Position numbers and translations under genes: made by a program | Source: Actinomycetes bacterium | GTDB taxonomy: Bacteria; Actinomycetota; Actinomycetes; Actinomycetales; Beutenbergiaceae | DNA: 5,226 nt | NCBI GenBank assembly: GCA_021793935.1 | Contig: JAJYRV010000170.1 | Coordinates: 1 to 5,226 of the forward strand | Direction: 5' to 3' | Shown here: positions 1 to 4,718 of the stretch, in pieces | Layout: each line of letters begins with the position of its first letter | Numbering within the stretch: position 1 is the first letter of the stretch | The notes under the pieces: generated by a model | The model's database searches: none | What the model saw: the letters and a program-made list of their open reading frames with translations, nothing else | What the model was told of the DNA's origin: nothing

Positions 1-259
1 GAGGCGACGATAGACCTCGGAGACGTAAGTTTGTTCGGCGCTGAGCCGCGCATCGGTAGGGGATGACACTTAGTTCCTTACCTAATAGACATCCGCCGGA
101 AAAGACAGGCAATCCATTATCCCTCAAGACGGCTCGGGAGATAACCGGCAGGCGCGGTGATGCGTCTCATATCCCGCGTGGGTGTGCGTATGATCTGGAG
201 GCGTGTGCAGGAATTAAAATCGGTCTCGCGGTGTTGTCCAAGCCAGAGGTGATGTGTGA
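1..259. other. Region without a supported gene, upstream of the PAC2 gene
   Basis: No convincing gene lies here. The plus frame beginning at base 1 is open and stops at TGA 64-66 (visible end ...GAEPRIGRG), so it could be the last 21 codons of an upstream gene. The minus strand is also open from an ATG at 53 to the left edge, so the direction of the neighbour cannot be decided. A 66-codon plus frame (63-263) touches both ends through ATGA overlaps, but only about half of its third positions are G or C, far below the real genes here, and it has rare codons such as TTA, AGA and ATA, so I treat it as non-coding. The stretch is more AT-rich than the rest of the window, as expected for a promoter region. 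Confidence 0.5.
189..194 (+). promoter_or_regulatory. Possible -10 element (TATGAT) for the PAC2 gene
   Basis: TATGAT matches the TATAAT consensus at five of six positions and lies about 66 nt upstream of the PAC2 start. No good -35 hexamer is present 16-18 nt upstream. A second five-of-six match, TAAAAT at 215-220, also lacks a -35 partner. Either could start a short leader. This is a weak pattern match only. Confidence 0.25.
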
Positions 260-1156
260 ATGAATCCCCGTGAACTTTACGAGCTCTCCGAATCGGAGCT
301 GCCCCAAGTGCCGGTGCTCGTCCACGCCCTGGATGGGGCGATCGACGCCGGCAACGCAGGTGAACTCGCGAGCGAGCACCTGCTGCGACACCTGACCGGC
401 GAGCGCGTGGCGACCTTCGACGTCGACGCGCTCATCGACTACCGCGCCCGCCGCCCGCTCATGGACTTCACCGACGGCGCGTGGACCGGGTATGACCAAC
501 CGGAGATCGTCGTCGACCTGCTGCGTGATGACGAAGGGGCGCCACTGCTGTTCCTGCACGGATGTGAACCCGATGTGCAGTGGGAACGCTTCATCGCCGC
601 GGTGAGGACGATCATCGAGGATTTCGGCGTGGAACTCACGATCGGTATCAACGGTATCCCCATGGGCGTGCCCCACACGCGGCCGCTGACCGTGACCTCC
701 CACGCGACCCGGGCGGACCTGCTCGCCGATGCCCCGAACTTCATGGGCAGCGTGAAAGTCCCCTCGACGGTCGGCGGATTGCTCCAGTATCGCCTCGGGC
801 AAGAGGGGCGGGACGCGATCGGTTTCGCCGTGAACGTGCCCCACTACCTCACCCAGACCGACTACCCGCAGGCGGCGGCAGAACTCGTGCGCCGGATCTC
901 CCGCGCGACGGAACTCTCGTTGCCCGTCGGTGATCTTGAGGCGCGGGGAGTGAAGGTGCAGGCCGAAATCGAGCGGCAGGTTGCTGAGTCCGATGAGGTC
1001 CGGGCGCTGGTTGCCACCCTGGAGAAGAACTACGATACGTTCTCGCAGACGCAGGAAACCCTGCCGCCGTTGCCCGCCGCGGACGTGCCCAGCGCTGACG
1101 ATATCGCCGCTCAGGTCGAGGCGTTTCTCGCGGGCCAGGATGAGGACGGGGAGTGA
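260..1156 (+). CDS. PAC2 family protein (proteasome-assembly-chaperone-like), 298 aa
   Basis: The product resembles the actinobacterial PAC2 proteins (Rv2125-like), soluble cytoplasmic proteins related by fold to the archaeal and eukaryotic proteasome assembly chaperones. Their bacterial role is not established, and nothing in this window shows a proteasome gene. Supporting features are the N-terminal VLVHALDGAIDAGNAG segment (about residues 20-35), the FDVDALIDYRARRP segment near residues 53-66, the central GINGIPMGVPHTRP region (about 129-142) and the VPHYL segment near 193-197. The C-terminal part has a helical VRALVATLEKNYD segment followed by a proline-rich linker and an acidic tail, as in actinobacterial homologues. 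Length fits the family. The start is fixed by a strong Shine-Dalgarno (AGAGGTGAT, 245-253) 6 nt before ATG. No intrinsic terminator with a T-run follows, so read-through towards the cold-shock gene is possible. The family call is confident; any molecular function would be a guess. Confidence 0.9.
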   Translation: MNPRELYELSESELPQVPVLVHALDGAIDAGNAGELASEHLLRHLTGERVATFDVDALIDYRARRPLMDFTDGAWTGYDQPEIVVDLLRDDEGAPLLFLHGCEPDVQWERFIAAVRTIIEDFGVELTIGINGIPMGVPHTRPLTVTSHATRADLLADAPNFMGSVKVPSTVGGLLQYRLGQEGRDAIGFAVNVPHYLTQTDYPQAAAELVRRISRATELSLPVGDLEARGVKVQAEIERQVAESDEVRALVATLEKNYDTFSQTQETLPPLPAADVPSADDIAAQVEAFLAGQDEDGE

Positions 1157-1335
1157 CGCGCCGGGGCCTCGGGGTGGCGCCGAACGCGTGAACATGCCAG
1201 ACTGGCAGTCGTTGCAAAGCGACTTACGTAGGACCGGGACAAAATGAACCCAAGCACAACGTGGGTGAAGCAATGCGGCACCGGACCGCGGCAGATAGCC
1301 ACGGTCACTGACCGTCCCGGAAGGACATAAGAAGA
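1157..1335 (+). promoter_or_regulatory. Structured 179-nt leader of the cold-shock gene
   Basis: Genes of the CspA type are often preceded by long leaders that fold differently at different temperatures. This intergenic stretch is of that size. Its left part contains a perfect 13-nt palindrome TGCCAG-A-CTGGCA (1195-1207), overlapped by GACTG-G-CAGTC (1200-1210) and by the hairpin AGTCGT/GCGACT (1207-1212 with 1219-1224). Its right part contains a 15-nt palindrome ACGGTCA-C-TGACCGT (1301-1315). An alternative hairpin GACCG.GGC/GCC.CGGTC (1284-1292 with 1298-1306) and a small hairpin GTCC/GGAC (1314-1317 with 1323-1326) compete with it, and the small one covers the ribosome-binding site. CCGGGAC (1234-1240) can also pair with GTCCCGG (1314-1320). 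I found no clear -35/-10 pair, so the transcript start is unknown. The pairings are seen in the sequence; a regulatory role is inferred. Confidence 0.45.
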
Positions 1336-1539
1336 ATGGCACAAGGAACCGTTAAGTGGTTCAGCGCAGAAAAGGGCTTCGGATTCATCGCTCAGGATGA
1401 CGGCGGCCCCGACGTTTTCGTTCACTGGAAGGCCATCGAATCCGATGGGTTCCGTACCCTGAACGAAGAGCAGCGTGTCGAGTTCGACATCGTTGACAGC
1501 CCCAAGGGCCCCCAGGCAGAAGCTGTTCGCGCAGTCTAA
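1336..1539 (+). CDS. CspA-type cold-shock protein, 67 aa
   Basis: This is a single cold-shock domain, a five-strand OB fold that binds single-stranded RNA and DNA and acts as an RNA chaperone in the cytoplasm. Both nucleic-acid-binding motifs are intact: RNP1 as KGFGFI (residues 13-18) and RNP2 as VFVHW (27-31). The usual opening GTVKWF (4-9) and the closing GPQAE segment are also present. The length of 67 residues is normal for actinobacterial members. The start follows AAGGA (1321-1325) with 10 nt spacing; AAGAAG (1329-1334) is closer but too near the ATG to be the main site. The gene is probably monocistronic at its 3' end, because a strong terminator follows within 20 nt. A long structured leader suggests post-transcriptional control. 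Bacteria usually hold several csp paralogues, so I give no letter name; whether this one is cold-induced cannot be told from the protein. Confidence 0.97.
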   Translation: MAQGTVKWFSAEKGFGFIAQDDGGPDVFVHWKAIESDGFRTLNEEQRVEFDIVDSPKGPQAEAVRAV

Positions 1540-1557
1540 GACCTGAACAACAACACG

Positions 1558-1591
1558 AAGTAGGCGCTCATCAACGAGCGCCTACTTTTTT
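1558..1591 (+). terminator. Intrinsic (Rho-independent) terminator of the csp gene
   Basis: A perfect 12-bp stem (AAGTAGGCGCTC at 1558-1569 with GAGCGCCTACTT at 1576-1587) encloses the six-base loop ATCAAC and runs into six consecutive T residues (1586-1591). It begins 18 nt after the csp stop codon. Read on the other strand the same hairpin is followed by a weaker T-rich stretch (TTCGTGTTGTTG), so it may also help end the convergent minus-strand transcript that reaches 1630. Confidence 0.95.
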
Positions 1592-1629
1592 ATTCCCAGA
1601 TTCGGCCTGTAGATCGCGCCGCGGCGCCC

Positions 1630-2502
1630 CTAACCGGTGGGCGCGGTCGAGGCAGGGGAGTCCTCCTGCGTCAGCGGCCCATGCCCGGCGATGAACCGGG
1701 TGAGATCCGCGCCCGCAAGGAGCCGGGCGGGGGCGGGGAGGGTGCGCAGCACCCGGTGCAGGGAATGGTCGAGCGGGGCTTGGGAGCCGACGATGACGGC
1801 GTTGCCGTACCGCCGGCCTCGCAGCACGCCCGGTTCCAGAATGACCGAGACGTGGTCAAACACCGCTCCCACGGTGGCCGCCTCCCGCCGGGTGAGCGTG
1901 AGCGGGGGCCGGTTGGCGCTGTTGGCGAGGTAGAGCCCGCCGTGGGAGAGGACGCGGTGGACGTGGGAAGTGAACTCGACCGTCGTGAGGTGATGCGGGG
2001 CCCGCCGGTCGGCGAACGCGTCCCGGATGACGACCTCATAGCGTCCCTCGGGTGCTGTGCGCACCGCCTCGAGGCCATCTTGCACCCGGATCCGCAACTG
2101 CGGCGAGCGCGGCAGATCGAACCACTCCCGCACCCGCGCGGCGAGGATTTCGTCGGTCTCGATCGCCACCTGGTGCGACCCCGGCCACTCGGCGTGCACC
2201 GCCCGCGCCATCGTGCAACCGGCCGCGCCGATGTGGAGCACGCGGGGACGCCCCCGGGTGGAACCGCCGCGGCTCGGGGCAGGGATCTCCCCGCGAAGCA
2301 CCGCCTGCATGTACTGCATGTACTCGAACGTCAACGCGGTGGGATCGACGAAGTTGTGGTGAGAACTCTCCATGCCGTCGATCATCAAGGTCACCCCACC
2401 CCCGTCAATGTCAGGGGCGAGCTCTACTGTTGCCAATGAGGTCTTCACCGGAGCGGTGGGCCAGGCGGGCGAGGGTTGGGGCACACCGAAAATGTACCCC
2501 AC
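1630..2502 (-). CDS. Spermidine-synthase-like SAM-binding Rossmann protein, 290 aa
   Basis: The protein has the layout of the polyamine aminopropyltransferase family. A small N-terminal beta segment ends in LMIDGMESSHHNFVDP (residues 39-54), followed by FEYM (59-62) and then a Rossmann methyltransferase-type domain. Its motif I is HIGAAGC (90-96), the ribose-binding acidic strand AIETDE lies at 113-118, VQDG at 140-143 and IRDAFAD at 159-165. True spermidine synthases carry GGGDGG at motif I and a D-S/T-x-D-P catalytic loop; here both are altered (GAAGCT; RDAFADRR). I therefore infer a related SAM-dependent protein rather than a proven spermidine synthase. Many actinobacterial genomes carry such proteins labelled spermidine synthase. 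The start chosen is GTG at 2500-2502, with AAAGG and AAGGGGG just upstream; internal GTG codons at residues 7 and 19 are alternatives. It is divergent from the HEPN gene across 54 nt, with a LexA box between them. It ends at TAG 1630-1632 and converges on the csp gene. Confidence 0.8.
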   Translation of the reverse strand: MGYIFGVPQPSPAWPTAPVKTSLATVELAPDIDGGGVTLMIDGMESSHHNFVDPTALTFEYMQYMQAVLRGEIPAPSRGGSTRGRPRVLHIGAAGCTMARAVHAEWPGSHQVAIETDEILAARVREWFDLPRSPQLRIRVQDGLEAVRTAPEGRYEVVIRDAFADRRAPHHLTTVEFTSHVHRVLSHGGLYLANSANRPPLTLTRREAATVGAVFDHVSVILEPGVLRGRRYGNAVIVGSQAPLDHSLHRVLRTLPAPARLLAGADLTRFIAGHGPLTQEDSPASTAPTG

Positions 2503-2509
2503 AACCCCC

Positions 2510-2538
2510 TTGCCTTTCTAGAACACTCGTTCGATAAT
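2510..2538 (+). promoter_or_regulatory. Promoter of the HEPN-dinB operon (TTGCCT, 17 nt, GATAAT)
   Basis: A -35 hexamer TTGCCT (2510-2515) and a -10 hexamer GATAAT (2533-2538) are separated by the optimal 17 nt. The LexA box fills most of the spacer and enters the -10, so bound repressor would block polymerase directly. Transcription would start near 2545, leaving a very short leader whose first bases are the Shine-Dalgarno of the HEPN gene. The hexamers are seen in the sequence; the start site is inferred. Confidence 0.65.
2519..2534. promoter_or_regulatory. LexA-binding site (SOS box) between divergent genes
   Basis: TAGAACACTCGTTCGA matches the actinobacterial LexA consensus TCGAAC-N4-GTTCGA at 11 of 12 fixed positions; the one departure is A for C at the second base. 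It sits in the promoter of the HEPN-dinB operon, and a translesion polymerase is a standard SOS target, so location and sequence agree. It also lies 16 nt upstream of the GTG start of the minus-strand spermidine-synthase-like gene, so LexA could repress both directions. Confidence 0.85.
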
Positions 2539-2556
2539 GGGGAAAAGGAGGAAATC

Positions 2557-2964
2557 ATGAGCTACTTCAACTCCCGGCAGTTGCTTCGGCGCGCCCACAG
2601 CGAGCTCGACGCCGCTTACCTGCAGTCCTCTCCGCGGGAGCAGTTCCTCCACGCCCACATGGCGGCGCTTCGCGGCGCGGCGGCGGTGCTCGCGATCAAC
2701 CCAGCGGCGGGAGCGTCGGCACGGCGTAAGGTGCGCAGCGCGTGGGTCCAGCTCGCGGAGGCGGGCGAGGAGTGGGGCCCGTGGGTGGAGTTCTACCTCG
2801 CCTCCGCTGCGACGCGGGCGGCACTGGAATCCGGGCAACTACGCGAAATCGATGCCTCGAACGCGCGCGAGGCCGCGCGAGCCGCGGGGCAGTTCCTTGC
2901 CGCGGTGGAGGGGCACATCGCTCGCCACGAAGCGGAATTCGCCGCGCTGGCCAAAGCGTCGTAG
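2557..2964 (+). CDS. SAV_6107-type HEPN domain protein, 135 aa
   Basis: This small, almost entirely helical and alanine-rich protein matches the actinobacterial SAV_6107 HEPN family. Typical features are the segment HAHMAALRGAAAVLA (residues 32-46), a tryptophan-bearing second part (AWVQLAEAGEEWGPWVEFY, about 62-80), then SAATRAALESG and a final amphipathic helix (about 100-125). HEPN proteins are often RNases or nucleotide-binding partners, with an R-x4-6-H active motif. R27-x4-H32 and R27-x6-H34 have that spacing here, but I cannot tell whether they are catalytic. The start is ATG 2557 because a perfect AAGGAGG (2545-2551) lies 5 nt before it; a longer in-frame reading from GTG 2476 would run through the promoter and LexA box. 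The dinB start follows its stop by 9 nt, so the two form an operon under LexA control. That context points to a role in the DNA-damage response, perhaps tuning Pol IV, but the molecular role is unknown to me. Confidence 0.85.
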   Translation: MSYFNSRQLLRRAHSELDAAYLQSSPREQFLHAHMAALRGAAAVLAINPAAGASARRKVRSAWVQLAEAGEEWGPWVEFYLASAATRAALESGQLREIDASNAREAARAAGQFLAAVEGHIARHEAEFAALAKAS

Positions 2965-2973
2965 TCTCGTTCC

Positions 2974-4206
2974 ATGTCGCGAGGAGCGCGGTCTAAAGAC
3001 GCACGCAAGAACTGGGGAGAGGACGATTCGGCTACCCCGATCCTGCACGTGGATATGGACGCGTTCTTCGCTGCGGTCGAACTTCTCGAGCGGCCCGACT
3101 TGCGTGGGCGCGCCGTCATCGTCGGCGGTCAACAGCGCGGCGTCGTCCTCGCGGCGACCTACGAAGCGCGCGAGTTCGGCGTGCATTCGGCGATGCCGGT
3201 GAACCAGGCGCGAGCGCTCGCCCCGCATGCGGTGATTCTGCCGCCCCACCACGAGAAATACCGCGCCGTATCGCTGCGGGTGATGGAGATCCTCCGAGAC
3301 GTCACGCCCATCGTTGAACAGCTCTCCATCGACGAAGCATTCCTCGACGTCTCCGGTGCCCGGCGCCGGCTCGGCCCGCCGGCGGTGATCGCCGCCTCGA
3401 TCCGCACCCAGATCGCCGCCGAACTGGGAGTCGTCGCATCCGTGGGCGTCGCAGCCACGAAGTTCGTCGCCAAACTCGCCTCCGGGCACGCGAAACCCGA
3501 TGGCATGTTGCTCATCCCCGAGCCGGCGACGATCGAGTTTTTGCACTCGCTGCCGGTCGGCGCGATCTGGGGAGTGGGGGAGCGCACCGAAGCGCGGCTC
3601 GCGAACGCCGGGATCACGAGCGTCAAGGAGCTCGCGCACACGCCGGTGCGGGCGCTGAGGAGTTTGCTAGGTACCGCCGCCGCCGCGAGGCTCCACGACC
3701 TCTCCTGGGGCAGGGATCCCCGCCCCGTCGAGGTGCAACGGGAAGACAAGTCGATCGGCCACGAACAGACCTTCCCCACCAACCTCACCGAGCGAGAGGA
3801 CATGCACGCCGTCCTGCTCGACCAGGCCCACCGCTGCGCCGCCCGCCTCCGCTCCCAGAAACTCCTCGGCGCGGTCATCGCCATCAAGGTGAGGTACAGC
3901 GATTTCACCACGGTGTCCCGCTCCATCACTCTGACCAACCCCACCGATGTCGCCTACGAGATCTACCAGGCGGGAACAAGGTTGTTCGACCAATTGGCCA
4001 TCCCCAGAAACGGCGTGCGCCTGCTCGGGATACGCTGCGAGGGGTTGACAGACTCCGCGACCACGGCGATTCAGCCCCTTCTCGGCGAGGAAGGGCCGGA
4101 ACGGCGGGAAGCGGAGCGCGTGATGGATGAGATTCATGCCCGATTCGGGGAGGGTAAGATGCGAGCCGGATCACTCATATCCCGACCGGCTACCAGGAAT
4201 CGCTGA
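2974..4206 (+). CDS. dinB: DNA polymerase IV (Y-family translesion polymerase), 410 aa
   Basis: The protein copies past DNA lesions and mismatched ends with low fidelity and no proofreading. The palm metal ligands are intact: D27 in HVDMDAFF, and D120-E121 in LSIDEAFLDVS. F32 is the steric-gate aromatic that excludes ribonucleotides. Fingers (TYEAREFGVHSAMP, about 62-75), the SVGVAATKFVAKLAS segment of the palm (about 156-170), the thumb helix-hairpin-helix (AIWGVG...LANAGITSVKEL, about 195-220) and the little-finger domain (from the SIGHEQTF segment, about 260, to about 365) follow in order. A beta-clamp-binding peptide is probably QPLLGE, about 42 residues before the C-terminus. A 22-residue extension before the first strand is usual in Actinomycetota. 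There is no clear Shine-Dalgarno before ATG 2974; the HEPN stop is 9 nt upstream, so translation is probably coupled. Later starts would cut off the HVDMD metal site. The upstream LexA box implies SOS induction. Confidence 0.97.
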   Translation: MSRGARSKDARKNWGEDDSATPILHVDMDAFFAAVELLERPDLRGRAVIVGGQQRGVVLAATYEAREFGVHSAMPVNQARALAPHAVILPPHHEKYRAVSLRVMEILRDVTPIVEQLSIDEAFLDVSGARRRLGPPAVIAASIRTQIAAELGVVASVGVAATKFVAKLASGHAKPDGMLLIPEPATIEFLHSLPVGAIWGVGERTEARLANAGITSVKELAHTPVRALRSLLGTAAAARLHDLSWGRDPRPVEVQREDKSIGHEQTFPTNLTEREDMHAVLLDQAHRCAARLRSQKLLGAVIAIKVRYSDFTTVSRSITLTNPTDVAYEIYQAGTRLFDQLAIPRNGVRLLGIRCEGLTDSATTAIQPLLGEEGPERREAERVMDEIHARFGEGKMRAGSLISRPATRNR

Positions 4207-4265
4207 TCGGGCATATCCTAGTAACACAGCAACAAACCCGTTGCCCCGCGACATCAGGAGCCGAC

Positions 4266-4628
4266 ATGCCTCTCTCAGAATACGAGCAGCGCGTGTTGGA
4301 GCAGATGGAGCAGCAGCTCCGCTCCGACGATCCTCGATTGGTGGATGCCATCACCGGTCGCAGGAGCCGCCGACCTGTCCACATGGCCCTTGGCATATTA
4401 GTAGTCGTTGCCGGACTTGGTGCGCTCATCGGTGGGGTTGCGGCGGGGCAAACCTGGTTGGGGATCATCGGGTTCCTCCTCATGTTTGGCGGAGTCCTCC
4501 TCGCGACCAGGAAGTCCGAGGTCGATCGCGCCGCACCGAAGCAGCAGAAGAGCAAGGCCGCGCCGAAGCGGAAGGCGTTCATGGATCGACTAGATGATCG
4601 TTGGGACGATCGCCGACGTAATCGCTGA
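4266..4628 (+). CDS. DUF3040 family small membrane protein, 120 aa
   Basis: The opening MPLSEYEQRVLEQMEQQL followed by DDPRLVDAI (residues 1-29) is the DUF3040 signature, an actinobacterial family of unknown function. Two membrane helices follow, about residues 39-59 (HMALGILVVVAGLGALIGG) and 63-81 (TWLGIIGFLLMFGGVLLAT). The C-terminal tail is strongly charged, first lysine-rich and then with aspartate/arginine repeats ending DDRRRNR. The positive-inside rule suggests that both ends face the cytoplasm. ATG 4266 is supported by AGGAG (4256-4260) with 5 nt spacing. It begins 59 nt after dinB on the same strand; a TATCCT hexamer (4214-4219) could be its own -10, otherwise it is read with dinB. 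The pairing of dinB and DUF3040 is common in this phylum near the mraZ cluster. Its role, perhaps at the cell envelope, is only suggested by that context. Confidence 0.88.
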   Translation: MPLSEYEQRVLEQMEQQLRSDDPRLVDAITGRRSRRPVHMALGILVVVAGLGALIGGVAAGQTWLGIIGFLLMFGGVLLATRKSEVDRAAPKQQKSKAAPKRKAFMDRLDDRWDDRRRNR

Positions 4629-4646
4629 CCCCGCCGCAGCGCCCCG

Positions 4647-4696
4647 ACACCCGCGCGGTGAGCGGTTTCCCGCCTTCGGGAGGTGGCATCGGGTGT
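4647..4696. terminator. Possible bidirectional hairpin between convergent genes
   Basis: In the 90-nt gap between the DUF3040 gene and the convergent tgpA-like gene, ACACCCG (4647-4653) can pair with CGGGTGT (4690-4696). An inner hairpin TCCCG-CCTT-CGGGA spans 4668-4681. No T-run follows on either strand, so this is not a standard intrinsic terminator. The position is right for ending both transcripts, but the evidence is pairing only. Confidence 0.35.
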
Positions 4697-4718
4697 GGCT
4701 AGTCGAAGCTGCGTGCGG

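Noticed and set aside
1156..1189. Possible terminator after the PAC2 gene (GCGCC/GGCGC or ACGCG/CGCGT)
   Set aside because: The stems are only 5 bp with large loops and no following T residues, too weak to call.
167..1342. 391-codon open frame on the minus strand across the PAC2 gene
   Set aside because: It is antisense to a clear PAC2 protein. Its translation is rich in Arg, Gly, His and Val with no domain I recognise, as expected for the shadow of a high-GC gene.
1616..1627. Perfect 12-nt palindrome GCGCCGCGGCGC just after the minus-strand stop
   Set aside because: Short GC-only palindromes are common in such a genome. There is no loop or T-run, so it supports neither a terminator nor an operator.
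2306..2323. Tandem 9-nt repeat (TGCATGTAC twice)
   Set aside because: It lies inside the spermidine-synthase-like gene and simply encodes the repeated residues YMQYMQ, part of a normal helix of the family.
1681..2439. 252-codon plus-strand open frame opposite the spermidine-synthase-like gene
   Set aside because: It is low-complexity, Arg/Gly/Pro-rich and without recognisable motifs. The minus-strand frame has coherent Rossmann motifs and a family-typical N-terminus.
2476..2556. Upstream GTG start extending the HEPN protein by 27 residues
   Set aside because: The extension would run through the promoter and LexA box and overlap the divergent gene. ATG 2557 has a perfect Shine-Dalgarno 5 nt upstream.
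3159..3944. 261-codon minus-strand frame inside dinB
   Set aside because: It is antisense to an intact DNA polymerase IV with all catalytic residues, and its own product has no recognisable domain.
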